DNA of 64,000 nucleotides from Hermatobates lingyangjiaoensis (GCA_026182355.1 JAPFBL010000254.1:6011001-6075000); one strand, 5' to 3'; numbered from the stretch's first letter, positions 38,991-46,539 are shown. The notes: generated by a model not told the origin, from the letters alone. Numbers and translations: made by a program.

Positions 38991-41775
38991 ATAACCGAAG
39001 AATTAAATTAACCCATCTAGTTTTGTCAACAATAAATTAGGAATTACTCTGCACTTATATGCAATGAAAAAACAGGTTTACAATCTTTAAGTTTTGGTCA
39101 TCGAGGGAAAAGAGTTTGGGAGGTAATACATACATATGTTCGCTTCTTCACCCTTATGTTTATTTTTACTAATAATGACATTTTATAATTTACCTACAAT
39201 AATAAATGAAACAAAGAATGATTAATTCAATTATTTTTGTTTTTAGATTTGTTCAAAGTATATTTAAAGAAATTTCAAATCTTCATTCAAAATTTCAAAT
39301 ATATTCGTTTGTATATAAGAAATCAAGGTCGGCTCATTAATTTTTATTATTATTTTTTATAATACTGTGTAAGTTTTCAAAACAGTTATCTATATTTCGT
39401 AGTTCCCACTTTTGTTAAACGTAATTACTGAATAGAAGTGTTTATTGTAAGATATCCCTATTTCGTTAACATACTTGCGTATATATTATAAGAAAAACTA
39501 GTTAGTTATACTGAACAAATTGTACATTACAAGATAATTTTGTACGTTTCAGGATTTTCTTGGAGAGCTGTGTCCATAATTGATTTGGTTAACTCCTACC
39601 CCTTCAGGCATGACGCAACCAAATCTATTATTGCTGTCAACGGATTGCCCTGTGCTGAAAGCTCTCTTTTCGGCTTGGTATTTATAATTCTTTCTTATAT
39701 TATGATAACAGTCATAGAAATTGTCTCTCATTAAAACAATTGTATATTATATTTCAGGTACCGAAAATTGGTCTGATAGCCCAGTTGAATAATGATAACA
39801 TTAATGTGCATTTTGTTAGTCCTATTGCCAACATTAAATTACCAGGTGTCGAGGATAAAATCATTGGTAAAAATGCTAACTACATTGTACAAGTAATTTA
39901 ATAAAATATTTGTATCTCAATTTATAAATACTGAATTTTAACTTGTAGGATTGACGAAAAATGAGGTATATTTAGTCGATGATGCCAGTAAAAACCCTCT
40001 TAAAGGAGACACTGAACTCCGAAACAAGATCAAATTTACATCGAATGCATGTGTGGACATTGCAAGCTATGTAAGTATATTCTAATTTAATTCACTATCT
40101 AGATTTAAATATTGTTTTATTTGTAATAATAATATTTGAATTAGTGAAAAAAAAATCATTTCAAGGTTTTAACAGATTTACACGCTTTGATGTTCCCTAA
40201 CTTCATTTTTGAAGTCTTGAAGTCCATTATTAATGGTGAATGTATGTGAATGTGTTGTGTGTGTCTTTTGAAATTTACACAACCAGTATGTCAGATCATT
40301 TTAACATTTTGTCTCTGTAATTTGACCAGTTGTTTTATTGACTGCTTTGTCCATATGTATATATGGAGAAAGGATATATGGACTAAAAAAAAAAGTAATA
40401 TATATATATATATATATATTAACTTTTTGACTGCATATGATAAAAAATTTAATGACCAAGTCATCATTAATTATTTGTTGTTTAGTTTTATTTGAAAATA
40501 TTAAAAATATAACATATAATTAATTATGAACTTGGCATTATATACATATTAAGAAAATAATCGCAGTAAACAAGTTTTCCCCGGAAAACTACCAGGGAAA
40601 TAAAAAAAAAAAACGAACCAAATACCTGAGGCCTTTCAATGTTATTCAACAAACTAGTTTGTTCCTCTTTGATGATATAAATTGATAGGCCTCAAAGCAC
40701 TTGTTTCGTTTTCTTTATTTCCCTAGTAGTTTTTCCAATATATATACATATAATTACAATTAAATAATGTATCCACCGTCTGATATTTATTATATATAAA
40801 AACAAAAAAAATGTCTGTCACAATGATATATCAAAAACTAAGATAATCATAGACTCAAACTTGAATATTTCTACATCAATCATGGCTGGATAAGACGATA
40901 ATGGACAAGACGTTCATGGATTGAAAGGCAAAGACTACCAGTAGTCTGTATTTTTTTTTTTTTTTTTTTTTTTTTAATGAAGACATCCATGTGGGTTATT
41001 CAAAACTTAAAGTTTTATGGTTAAGTTATAATTGATGGATGGGTATAACTTTAAAATTTCTATAAAGAAAAAATATAATTAACTTTTTCATAGTTAATAA
41101 GATTTACAAACATCCACCAAATTTACAGCGATTAATAGTTTCATTTGCTCTGCTTCATATATAATTAGTTCTGATTTTGTTAAATATTGTAGCTTTGGAA
41201 TAAAAATTGCAGTAATTGTAATTTAATGTATCATTTAGTGATAGATTATTTCTATTACCTCAGTAAACATAAAAAATTAGAAGCCTACTATACAGCAAAA
41301 CCTAATTTATGTTTCATCACTGGTAATAGTTGTTCATGTCATTAAATTCGTTTATCTTTTTAATTTAGTAGTTAATGGGGTTTAAAGATTCATTCATCAT
41401 GAGGTGAAGTAGAGGTGGATATATATGTACGAAATGATTATGTTAAAAACTCAGCGATTGATTTTATGTAAAACATTGATTGAAATATTTGTTTCTTTTT
41501 TTCATTTTCTTATTGGTGAATGCAAAGATATTTTGACAAAAGATTTGTACTTAATGAGTTTTTGTTTTGTTTAGACCGGCGGTGGAATGTTCTCCTATCC
41601 TGTGTACGAGGCTGCTACTCCTGAAAATAAAGGCAAAATCCGTCAAGTTATTTCCAAGAAAGTGTCCGACTCACTTTCTAAACCACAGAAAGAACTTTCT
41701 TGCGGTTGCAATTTGAGGTTCGATATGTACGATGGTTACTTTACAAAGACTCAATGTTCAAAAATACTTATATGA
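525..41775 (+). CDS. apolpp: Apolipophorin precursor (apoLp-II/I), 5'-partial, 52 exons
   Basis: Scaffold protein of insect-type lipophorin, secreted to haemolymph to carry diacylglycerol, hydrocarbons and sterols. Exons: 525-701, 784-933, 1516-1708, 2369-2615, 2700-2865, 3603-3779, 4658-4810, 4884-5315, 5393-5590, 5674-5856, 5936-6123, 6204-6458, 6560-6756, 6836-6985, 7293-7505, 9546-9856, 9970-10096, 10996-11153, 11753-11973, 12423-12654, 12760-12887, 13609-13693, 14780-15073, 15417-15710, 15789-15940, 16711-16900, 18386-18544, 18635-18867, 20450-20579, 20728-20872, 21905-22093, 25172-25360, 26511-26728, 27558-27710, 28586-28748, 29939-30111, 31358-31578, 32949-33247, 33578-33714, 33790-33942, 34670-34810, 34913-35072, 36043-36245, 36316-36549, 36819-36940, 37018-37184, 38032-38215, 38320-38528, 39553-39677, 39758-39866, 39949-40070, 41575-41775. 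All introns are GT-AG and every phase matches; the sum is 9,810 nt (3,269 aa plus TGA). Family members have about 3,300-3,400 aa, so roughly 100 N-terminal residues are off-window. Residue numbers below start at codon 525. Single exon edges could be off by a few bases. Confidence 0.93.
1854..1905. repeat. (TA)n microsatellite
   Basis: About 50 bases of alternating T and A in intron 3, with one interruption near 1865. It carries no palindromic insertion, so it serves as an 'empty' comparison for the many occupied TA tracts in the window. Confidence 0.9.
2986..3330 (+). repeat. Dispersed repeat R1, copy 1
   Basis: A G+C-richer block in intron 5 that recurs at 17781-18125 in the same orientation. 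Shared landmarks in order are GGTACCCTT-AGGCTCC, TCATCCAT-CTTCGGCAC, GAAGGTGGTCAGGCCCAGCC, AGCAGGTTAACAG and AAAGTCGGAGTTGAGTG, ending near ATTACTCCATTACTACC. This copy starts with a 9-bp hairpin (GGTATGCGG, loop, CCGCATACC). I recognise no protein in it; it could be a SINE or the untranslated end of a larger retroelement. Confidence 0.8.
5393..5590 (+). CDS. apolpp: Apolipophorin exon 9 with furin cleavage site RPKR
   Basis: Residues 566-631. Codons 5540-5551 spell R-P-K-R followed by Ser-Ser, a canonical R-X-K/R-R site for furin-type convertases in a basic, low-complexity stretch (KKTV before it, SSTKPG after it). With about 100 residues missing from the N-terminus the site would fall near residue 720 of the precursor, where insect proapolipophorin is cut into apoLp-II (N-terminal, smaller) and apoLp-I (larger). 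Cleavage is inferred from the family. This site and its position argue against a vitellogenin or the decapod discoidal lipoprotein, whose known cut is much further downstream. Confidence 0.88.
5674..7505 (+). CDS. apolpp: Apolipophorin exons 10-15: open beta-sheet region after the cleavage site
   Basis: Residues 632-1026. It corresponds to the A/C-sheet part of the lipid-transfer module (the region covered by DUF1943-type profiles). Exon 11 has the recognisable segment YPSGMGLPLTLHVAASAA, like the 'P..GlPl.l' strand shared by apolipophorins. Exon 13 has a paired-cysteine motif C-x(8)-LGLTFCAEVS, also typical of the family, followed by SAPWEGL. Exon 15 ends in a Gly/Lys/Pro linker (RRGGAKQAPP) leading into the beta-rich body. 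Introns here are mostly under 110 bp, in contrast with the multi-kilobase introns downstream. Confidence 0.85.
7731..7835 (+). repeat. Weak dispersed repeat, copy in intron 15
   Basis: This segment (GAGCCACATTAC, then AAGGGCACATAGTATCACC and AATCATGCTTTACTTCGGTG) shows a diverged resemblance to 42733-42845 (GAGCCACATTACC, then CCACATGGGATCATC and TTTAACCTGGCCGATCTGA). The similarity is patchy and the family unknown. Confidence 0.35.
8439..8655. mobile_element. Palindromic PLE-type tail pair, family D, flanked by (TA)n
   Basis: Two arms of about 90-100 bases are near-perfect reverse complements (CATAGAGAAATCAACAGCAC against the matching TGCTGTTGATTTCTCTATG), with the centre near 8541 (AAACCAG...CTGGTTT). 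A TA tract lies on the left (about 8410-8437) and another on the right (about 8690-8709). The inner part has GGAAGACG...CCGAAAA, and the same TGTAAGTGTG string occurs in the palindrome at 16160-16362. Assigned to Penelope-like tails by resemblance to palindromes elsewhere in the window that still carry PLE coding sequence. Confidence 0.65.
8710..8890 (+). mobile_element. Single PLE-like tail with hammerhead-like core, between two (TA)n tracts
   Basis: Unpaired tail running from one TA tract (ends 8709) to the next (about 8871-8890). It contains CTGATGA at 8754-8760 followed by CGACGATGGTCGAAA, i.e. a hammerhead-type CTGANGA, a short stem GAC/GTC and GAAA. A partial outer stem TCACA/TGTGA is visible. 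The strings GTCGAAATAT and GTGAGT recur at 31174, 47220 and 58680. No coding sequence. Confidence 0.55.
9546..30111 (+). CDS. apolpp: Apolipophorin exons 16-36: long beta-rich lipid-binding body
   Basis: Residues 1027-2341. Twenty-one exons encode a low-complexity, charged amphipathic beta-strand region with repeated patterns of the type 'xxKGxxxxxKxxxYxxxxx' and few cysteines; the clearest cysteines are DPCKANMNA, HIDVCLDDKCIKL, LCTSADKCSEA and ICDKYEKPCTEGSL. Family knowledge: this segment of apoLp-I wraps the lipoprotein surface, as the amphipathic beta domain of apoB does. Junctions are phase-consistent throughout, e.g. QAQ joined to VTLPDG across 13693/14780 and ANKAG joined to TSLTTP across the 3-kb intron 22094-25171. 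Assignment of the short exon 13609-13693 rests on phase and continuity. Confidence 0.85.
16138..16425. mobile_element. Palindromic PLE-type tail pair, family D, in intron 25
   Basis: Arms of about 100 bases (16160-16261 and 16264-16362) are nearly perfect reverse complements, from AACTCAAAAACGAAGAAAAG to its mirror at the right edge. TA tracts adjoin at 16138-16158 and 16403-16425. The right half contains CTCCTGAAGGCGGATCAC then ATGAAAA, a degenerate form of the CTGANGA...GAAA pattern, and GTAAGTGTGTCC shared with the element at 8439. Confidence 0.65.
17262..17660 (-). mobile_element. 3' end of a non-LTR retrotransposon (LINE), degenerate
   Basis: Read on the minus strand, the frame contains EEEETLLHLLFDCVATLL, then HRGRCFG, matching the C-terminal zinc-knuckle-like motif (C-x2-C...ET..H.l..C..l...R) of Jockey/I/R1-type LINE ORF2. 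The upstream cysteines are lost (LFRFF in their place). A frameshift is then needed to continue into PLNPDKVLSLLEAL, the usual 'l.p..ll.fl' tail. The element ends in an ATAATAATAAT tract at 17262-17292, the TAA-type tail seen in I-like clades. Nonfunctional fragment inside an intron. Confidence 0.7.
17781..18125 (+). repeat. Dispersed repeat R1, copy 2
   Basis: Second copy of the block at 2986-3330, with scattered substitutions and small indels across its whole length, so neither copy is a recent duplicate of the other. It lies in intron 26 close to a minus-strand non-LTR retrotransposon end (17262-17660). Whether the two belong to one element cannot be decided here, because copy 1 lacks that neighbour. 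Confidence 0.8.
19218..20390 (-). mobile_element. Helitron, internally deleted, with helicase remnant
   Basis: On the minus strand the element begins TCTATATGAATAAC after a host A and ends TTAG before a host T, which fits Helitron insertion between A and T (canonical ends TC...CTRR, so the last tetranucleotide is mutated). Just before the 3' end an AAGACG-loop-CGTCTT hairpin is visible, as Helitrons have. Both ends match a second copy at 23782-24437. The interior encodes a decayed PIF1-type helicase end (19391-19748). It sits in apolipophorin intron 28. Confidence 0.75.
19391..19748 (-). pseudogene. Helitron PIF1-like helicase C-terminal fragment
   Basis: Minus-strand reading gives LKVGAPIMLLRNL, ICNGARLQI, MEADIMTGFVSGESVFI, then VCFAMAVNK-stop-QGK and SSHG-stop-LYVVCSRV. 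These match in order the C-terminal helicase motifs of Helitron RepHel (G.p.mLlrNl, lcNGtRl, vfiPri, FAMtinKsQGQ, hGQLYVAlSRv). At least three stops interrupt it, so it is dead. Confidence 0.75.
21440..21555 (+). repeat. Dispersed repeat R5, copy 1
   Basis: Shares TTTGTATATATTTAGACTGG, ATTAAACGTTATCTTA and TCTTTGACGTTCTACTCTTTC in the same order and spacing with 23112-23250. Family unknown; no protein recognised. Located in intron 30. Confidence 0.65.
23112..23250 (+). repeat. Dispersed repeat R5, copy 2
   Basis: Same orientation as the copy at 21440-21555, 1.7 kb upstream, with substitutions throughout. It extends a little further right (GCCATTAAAACGGCGTATCC). Located in intron 31. Confidence 0.65.
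23782..24437 (-). mobile_element. Nonautonomous Helitron, second copy
   Basis: On the minus strand it starts TCTATATAAATAAAAG after a host A and ends ACGTCTGCTAG before a host T, so both Helitron termini (TC and CTAG) are intact. Its first and last 100-300 bases align with the copy at 19218-20390 (for example AAAGTCCA-AACTT, TACTGCCAAAGTTTCA, GAATAGTAGAAAATATCATT), but the helicase region is absent. It sits in intron 31, about 3.4 kb downstream of the first copy. Confidence 0.75.
24565..25018 (+). mobile_element. Penelope-like element, 5' (N-terminal) fragment ending in (TA)n
   Basis: Starts at a TA tract (24565-24585), carries a CTGAGGATGG...CCGAAAGC core at 24721-24748, then a reading frame around 24852-25000 with FLRKLESVNKKLV, EAAAYFNN and LREDLLPSY. 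This matches the N-terminal region of PLE proteins (R.kle...k......a..F...C....l.P.y) and is homologous to the fragment at 62991-63161. The frame runs directly from LLPSY into a second TA tract (about 25001-25017). A hammerhead-type core upstream of the coding start agrees with known PLE pseudo-LTR organisation. Confidence 0.65.
25708..26009. mobile_element. Palindromic PLE-type tail pair, family B, in intron 32
   Basis: Outer arms TGAAGTTTAAACCACAATGG and its mirror at 25990-26009 enclose inner inverted pairs (GCTTCTCAG, TACTTTTAATGTAG region). A TA tract lies on the left (25696-25707), with (CA)n and (TA)n on the right at 26047-26121. It contains the family B signature CTCTGAGGCCTTTCAAT / CTCTGATGACATACATTGAAAG, a degenerate CTGATGA...GAAAG. 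The arms differ at a number of positions, so this insertion is older than those at 52-55 kb. Confidence 0.6.
26047..26121. repeat. Compound (CA)n-(TA)n microsatellite
   Basis: About 38 bases of CA repeats run directly into about 36 bases of TA repeats. It lies just beyond the right edge of the family B palindrome in intron 32. Confidence 0.95.
26938..27132. mobile_element. Palindromic PLE-type tail pair, family A, in intron 33
   Basis: TA tract (26938-26966), then a tail AAGATTTCACGTAAACACGTG...ATCAAACCACAATA...AACCGTAACAAGTGGTCTTC, a centre, and the reverse complement ...CATATTATGGTTTGAT, then a second TA tract (27121-27132). Family A is the commonest repeat in the window. Its sense strand carries CTGACGAAGACCGC...GTTGAAAGATC, a hammerhead-like arrangement with an ACCG/CGGT stem. 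The right arm of this copy is truncated. Confidence 0.65.
27884..27908. repeat. Poly-C followed by poly-A tract
   Basis: Seventeen C residues run directly into eight A residues in intron 34. An isolated simple repeat; it could also be a place where sequencing length is uncertain. Confidence 0.85.
28450..28525 (-). mobile_element. Solitary family A tail fragment
   Basis: Contains GTCATAACAATCAATGATCA, then CCATAATATGAAATGGG and CTAAGATCT, the left-arm order of family A without an inverted partner and without flanking TA tracts. An older, truncated copy in intron 34. Confidence 0.55.
31066..31240. mobile_element. Palindromic PLE-type tail pair with CTGATGA core, in intron 36
   Basis: Arms around AAAAACACAAAAAAAG...CGATATTTCGACATTTGAAATCATCAG and its mirror CTGATGACG...CTAAATATTGAAGTGAG...TTTTTTTGAGTGTTTT. 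CTGATGA is at 31174-31180. Arms are diverged and no long TA tract adjoins, pointing to an old insertion related to the single tails at 8710 and 58610. Confidence 0.5.
31358..35072 (+). CDS. apolpp: Apolipophorin exons 37-42: amphipathic alpha-helical block
   Basis: Residues 2342-2711. Sequence character changes abruptly from beta-type to long Glu/Lys/Leu amphipathic helices (EEALNLSVKIVDLLFDEIMK, KQTMDALKELPIGEMIKEQL). It ends in a Pro/Trp-rich stretch in exon 42 (STWDWIRSSDLP, WIPTNPEEWLPPYP) immediately before the von Willebrand D domain. Insect apoLp-I has helices at the same place, thought to bind lipid reversibly. The exons have different phases (2, 1, 0, 0, 0, 1), which argues against a simple exon-duplication origin. 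Confidence 0.85.
36043..37184 (+). CDS. apolpp: Apolipophorin exons 43-46: von Willebrand type D domain
   Basis: Residues 2712-2953. The segment FDGRHINAIGDCQVIL is the classic VWD start (fDGr-y...C-y-L). CDHDLERC and GKVRGVLGTYNYEQFDD followed by PDGK match the VWD core 'v.GLcGtyn...dDf..pdG'. Exons 45-46 add a SW-x(3)-NC motif and the downstream cysteines (NYCEKF, MMCNNI, QGACRNL, YLCRN, LRC) of the adjoining C8-like part. A single VWD near this position is diagnostic for apolipophorins among large lipid-transfer proteins. Exon 45 uses an unusual acceptor, CCCAAG, directly behind a palindromic repeat. Confidence 0.92.
36583..36785. mobile_element. Palindromic repeat, family C, between TA tracts, in intron 44
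   Basis: Arms CTTGGAGTTTGGTCAGGGTT...ACGGAATCACC and GGTGATTCCGTATATTAACC...CCAAACTCCAAG mirror each other around 36665. TA tracts lie at 36587-36611 and 36772-36785. The same family is at 55445-55712. It lacks a clear CTGANGA core, but has the same palindrome-at-TA architecture. Its right TA tract ends only about 35 bases before the acceptor of apolipophorin exon 45. Confidence 0.65.
38032..41775 (+). CDS. apolpp: Apolipophorin exons 47-52: vWA-like C-terminal region and stop
   Basis: Residues 2954-3269. The stretch ADIVFVVEDV (about residue 2978), followed by a helix (LVAPLVPTLLNEL) and SDVHFGLIGYG, has the strand-helix-strand rhythm of a von Willebrand A/Rossmann fold and matches the C-terminus of insect apolipophorins. 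The usual metal-binding DxSxS reads DVIEN here, so metal binding is doubtful. The later part has a cysteine (LPCAESS) and a terminal cluster SCGCNLRF...TKTQC. The stop is TGA at 41773-41775. The last intron (40071-41574) is long and contains a palindromic repeat. Confidence 0.88.
38653..38892. mobile_element. Palindromic PLE-type tail pair, family A, in intron 48
   Basis: TA tract, CAAGATTTCACATAAACACG, ATCAATGAACAAACCAAAAT, then an inner junction near 38755 and the sense tail CTGACGAAAACCACTTG...GTTGAAAGATCTTAG...GATTGTTATTTCA, closing with GTGAAATCTT and a TA tract (about 38868-38892). The two arms meet at ATCAGTTGAGT/CTTTGACTCTGACG, so the left arm is slightly shorter. Confidence 0.7.
38893..38988. 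repeat. (TAGA)n-(GA)n compound microsatellite
   Basis: About eight TAGA units run into about 60 bases of GA repeats, immediately downstream of the family A palindrome and its TA tract. Confidence 0.95.
40566..40757. mobile_element. Palindromic PLE-type tail pair, family B, in intron 51
   Basis: Arms GGAAAACTACCAGGGAAATA and TATTTCCCTAGTAGTTTTTCC flank CTGAGGCCTTTCAATG on the left and TTTGATGATATAAATTGATAGG on the right. A TA-rich tract follows at 40738-40757. Family B signature as at 25708 and 54616. Confidence 0.55.
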
Positions 41776-41815
41776 AATGTATTCCATATTTTGATATTTG
41801 ATAAATAGTTATGTA

Positions 41816-42197
41816 AATAAATATTCAACTCTCCTCATTAATTGTAATCCGTTATTTATGATTGTTACAAGCAGACAGCATTTTGTAATTTTGTATTGAT
41901 TTAAAGATTAATTTGTGTTAAGTTGACTTTTAGACAAAAAAAAAGGAAAAAAGAAAAAATACATGAAATGTGAACTACAATTTTATGAAAGTATTGTTGA
42001 ATAATAATTTATTCAAGTAACTGTTATCGCTATAATTATATACTTACCATAAGCAGAGTGAAGTTAGTAAATATAAGTTATGAGTCTACCTGAAAGATAG
42101 CCAACTTAAATTATTGGATCTAAAAACCATTTATTTGAAAGGAATAAATATTGTGATACTGGAGAGGAGTTTAAATGTAACATTTTACCGTAATAAA
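41816..42197 (+). promoter_or_regulatory. Candidate polyadenylation signals of the apolipophorin gene
   Basis: AATAAA occurs at 41816-41821, 41 bases after the stop codon, and again at 42192-42197. Either could end the transcript; the sequence between is A+T-rich with no other recognisable element. In DNA this A+T-rich chance hits are common, so the call rests on proximity to the stop. Confidence 0.4.
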
Positions 42198-43734
42198 GTT
42201 TATAATAACATATTTATTGTATTTTTATAACCTTATCACGTTTAGAGTGATTTTCATTTGGTGTTTTAGAGGTAATTTTGCTGTACACAGGGTGCGGAAC
42301 TATTAACAAACTAAACATGTCCTTCCAGGACTAAATCAAATGAATTCAACAAAATCAGGAAAAGATTAAAAACAAATGATAAAACTTGAGTAAAACTGTG
42401 AGTCTTGTGAGTGTTGTGGGGCATCCTTGTGTAACCTTCCTCCTAATGGTTCAGGGCTCTCAGACTGTAGGCAGGTGGGCTCACAGTCATTGACACATCT
42501 TACAAATATGTTGCTAACAGCACACAACAAAGTATTAATTCAAATAATGTCAACTGAATATTGTTCAAAGACACTTACCCATGCTTGGTGAGAGACATGA
42601 AGAACATCGATTGCACTGCTGTAGTTGCCCATTCATGTTTTTTGCCAAAACACACTCTTCCAGTAACCTGACTCTTTTTATGATTACATCTGGTAACATT
42701 GTGGCTTATTCTTCATTCGACGCAAGTATAAACCAAGGATGAGCCACATTACCAACAAGACGATCATTGGACGATCAATGCCACATGGGATCATCATCCA
42801 AGAGCTAAGAACGCCCAACATTGTTTAACCTGGCCGATCTGACGAAAACTACTTTATCAATACATCTATGGCAACCAACCATAGTAAAACAATCATATCT
42901 CTCACTTACATGGGTATTTGTAATTCAGTTAAAGAAGACATATTACAATCAGAGAGTGCGTACGAAACTTTGAAATCACAAAAAAACTGTCTCAAACATG
43001 TGCATAATCTGAAAGGCAGTACCATCAAGCATTATTCTTCTTCTAACAAAAGGTTCCCTGCATATCCTTGCAGATCATAGCCATAATTATATAAAATATT
43101 CAATGGATCCACACACAACTAATCACTAGAATCGGAGTGATAGCATACCTCCCTCAGAACATCCTGTAGGATTCAAACCACAATTGTGGCAAGACCACTA
43201 GTTATTCTTTTACAATACGATTTTAATACGTCCTATATATTGTGCTTAATCGATATACAATTAAGGTTATTCATAAATTCGACAGTCTATTATGAGCTTC
43301 TTCTGAATTCAGGAATTAAGCAAAACTGATTTATTTGAGATTTAAGAATGTTTCAGTGTAACAGTGTAAGAAAAAAAGCCTTCACACAGTGGCCTACACA
43401 ACTTCACTATAAGTAAACATAATATCTAACTCGTTAAACACCAACTGATGTTTCATGTTCTTTACATTTAAATCAATATGTATCATTTATTTACATTTTG
43501 GCTGTAATAATTTTATTAGTTATAAGAATCTCTCAATTTTATAAAAAAACATGTCGTTTTATTAGTTAACTTAGATGAATTCTTTGTTCGACACCCATCC
43601 ATCTCACCATGAAAACCACCAGAAAATGTGTGTTTGATTGGGGTTATTTTTTTTTAAATTTATTCATTTCATCCTTCTAACATATCATATAAACTCACTT
43701 AAACATTTTACATCTTTTTAATATGATTTCATCT
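41830..43734. other. Intergenic region left of the mariner fossil
   Basis: A+T-rich to about 42260, then more mixed sequence (42280-43150) without a recognisable reading frame. It includes the weak repeat match at 42733-42845 and an R3 repeat copy at 43370-43450. Confidence 0.5.
43370..43450 (+). repeat. Dispersed repeat R3, copy 1
   Basis: Shares the order CCTACAC-AACTT, CTATAAGTAAAC and TAATATC-AACT with 63120-63190 (same strand) and 61865-61945 (opposite strand). A shorter match (GGAGTGGTCTACACTCAACTT) is at 51310-51335. Family unknown. Confidence 0.5.
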
Positions 43735-44300
43735 ATCAAATATTCTGGACTGCAGATAGTGTCTCAAAGGTGTTTTCGAACCTCTATGTAAATCTAGTTC
43801 ACTGTGAAGGTACTTGAGATGAAAAACTCTAAGAATAGAAGGAAACTGTCTACATTACCTTAAAATTGGAACGAACTTTACGAGCTTTTATTGATCTGGG
43901 AGATCTTTCACTCACCCACTGTGATGAATAAACTTTTCTTTAGATATCATAAAAGTACTACTGAAATTCATAGCTGCTATGATTCAGGAAGGATTCGTCT
44001 TTTCCTGAAAAAAAAGTCCGAGTAACTCCTGGCAAGTCTGATTGTAATAGGCATTCTGGTCTTTCCTCATCAGACTTGGAACAAATTCCGCACCAACGCG
44101 GTGCATCTTAATATTTCCGTCAACATATCGTGACATTATCAAACTGATAATCCCACTCTCTTCAGCAAGTTTCCTCACAGCCAGACGATGGTTTTTTTGA
44201 ATCATGATATTGATTTGGCTCATATGTCGGTCGTAAGTTGACTTGGAAAGACGTACGTCCAGAACACTCATCGTCTACAATTGACTGAGGGCCATCTTCA
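43735..44300 (-). pseudogene. Mariner-family transposase fossil
   Basis: Minus-strand frames give QKNHRLAVRKLAEESGII, then MHRVGAEFVPSLMRKDQ and TCQELLGLF. This is the helix-turn-helix end of mariner-type transposases (r.tireladelgis...lgmrrv.akfvPklLt.eqk...v.icqdLl). Further down the same strand, after frameshifts, come SPRSIKARKVRSNFKVM and a remnant of the 'vlrrLreavr' segment. The catalytic D residues are not recognisable and stops and frameshifts abound. No terminal inverted repeats found. Confidence 0.75.
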
Positions 44301-46539
44301 AAACGCGCATGACACTTAAAACATGTAATAGACTTCTAAGCAAAAGTCACTGTTAGCCCCTATCAAACGTTTCGCTCTTAGATTTTCCAAGTTTAACGCA
44401 AAACTACACAGCAACTCTTTGCTCGTTTTAGTCATTCTTCCTTAAATCCTCCATTCAACTCGAAACGCACTTTACAAACAATTGCATTTCTAATTACGAT
44501 CATTTGGATTAAAAAATTACATGTTTTGTGGTCCCCAAGGTCCTTGTTTTTTGATGTCTGTTTGTGTGGGTAGTTGGTTCTGTACTTAGGGTTGTTGGTG
44601 TGTATCCAAATGTCTGTAGGCACGCTGTACAGACCATTGTACGGATCGAATTCATATTTTACTCAAAGATAGACCAAATAACCTGCATATGCCATATTTT
44701 TGGAGGCAAAATTTGATTTAACATTTTTTTCTTAAACTGCTACGTCTTGAAATTGAAACTCGTTTGCAGAATTTAATCAGAGCACTTTAGTCCCGGAGAT
44801 GAATTTTGTGGTGGTTGACTCTACATGGGAATCTCCAAAGGACAGTACAAAAACAGATCAAATTAGGTCATGATGTGCATTATGCCGAAATTCAGTCATT
44901 TTTTGGCATCGGAATCTGTCGAGATAATACCGCATAAACATGTAAGTAGCATACTGCATTCTGGCACTGTAACGGATGATCATAAGAAATTTTGTATCAC
45001 ACAGTGTCAGGAGAATTTAAAAAAAAATTGAATTTCCTCTAACAAAAAAAACACTGAGTGCCAAAATTATCTAAAACTGGTTTGTTTGAAAATGTTCGTT
45101 TAAAATGCTTTCCGAAAAATGGCCATTTTATCTTGATCTCTAGGTATATGGCTCTGTGGTTTCCAGACTAACCGGTACATCACTATTCGTTTGCCCAATG
45201 TTATTAAAATATACTCCAAAAACAATGTTAAGATCAGATCATCTTAGACCAAGAAAATAAAAACTCCACACAGGCATTAGAAAACAACGAAATTCATTCC
45301 TGAAGATGTGGTATTGACCTGATACATGACTCGCCTGCAGCCTAGATCAAGCGATTTCTTTCTTTTCTGAAATTCAAAATGTGAGTTGGGTGGATAGCGT
45401 TTTGCAAACCCTGGCTCTGTCGTTGTAGCACACCACGGAGTAGTGGATGAGTACACAATGTTGAGTGGCATTCATACTTCGAAAAAGGCTTCTATGAATG
45501 ATATGTATATATAGTTCAAGTGTCTCCATTTTGAAAACGACTTCATTAGTTCTTCTTATATTAGTCTTTAGGAATCTTTTCTACAAGTTTTCTGCCTAAC
45601 ATACGTCTGCTTAATATCTAAATCTTGAGATATTTTAATTCTTTCATATATATCATTTATAAAGATTTCACTATCAACTGCTGTAACTCCATATTAAGCT
45701 AACACATTCCATATGTATTTTTTTAATTCTATTTTTAGCGTTATGCTAATGTTGAATTCAGGACTATTACATTCGTAAACCTTGAGAATTATTGCTAGAG
45801 TCGAAAAAATTCTTTTTAACAATACTACAAGTTATGATCACATTACAAATTGATTTTCCATTCACTTACCATACCTTACCTTTAAATAAACCACTAAACA
45901 TCTAGAGCAATATTTTAAACAATATTGAAAAAAGCTTAAGAGCTCCAAACAAGGAGATTTGAGGAGATGTATAGTATGATATATTAGAATGATGATTAGT
46001 GTTTTAATTAAATGGATGTTAGCATCATCATAAAAAAACATACATGCAATTATTGAATACATATAAAAAGTGATGCTCTGTAAAGTAAATATCACATAAG
46101 CCATTACTTCTAATATGTTACTTTACAAAATTAAAATATTTAAAAAAAAATCATTAAAAAAATTATAATTTCATGATTCTTAAATAAGATATGAAATCTT
46201 ACCAAAATACTTATATTGTGAAATGAAAACTCAAATCATTTAAAAAATAATTAGAAAATGTTTAACGATGTTTAGGTATATATCAAAATCAGTCAATTAC
46301 TACCAACTAGTATAATATTTAATGTTTTAATGTTTTGTTATAAGCTTACTTATTCCAACTCATATCACTAAATTTTCCATGAATCTGTTCTATGCATAAT
46401 AATATTTATAAAATGATTTATTTAAAATGATAATTAGTGTTGTTATTAATGAGGTGTTAATGTGGTAATGAAAGGAAACATACATGATTGACTGGCTATG
46501 TAAATATGATGCCCTGCCACGACATGGAGGGGGATGATG
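44301..46539. other. Intergenic region between the mariner fossil and the second promoter
   Basis: Mixed composition to about 45490 with short frames only (for example minus 45277-45471), none recognised; A+T-rich from 45600 to 46480. No RNA gene seen. Confidence 0.5.

Noticed and set aside
525..41775. Vitellogenin as the identity of the large gene
   Set aside because: It is too long, the furin site is at the apoLp-II/I position, a helical block precedes the VWD, and the vWA-like C-terminus is specific to apolipophorins; no polyserine tract is present.
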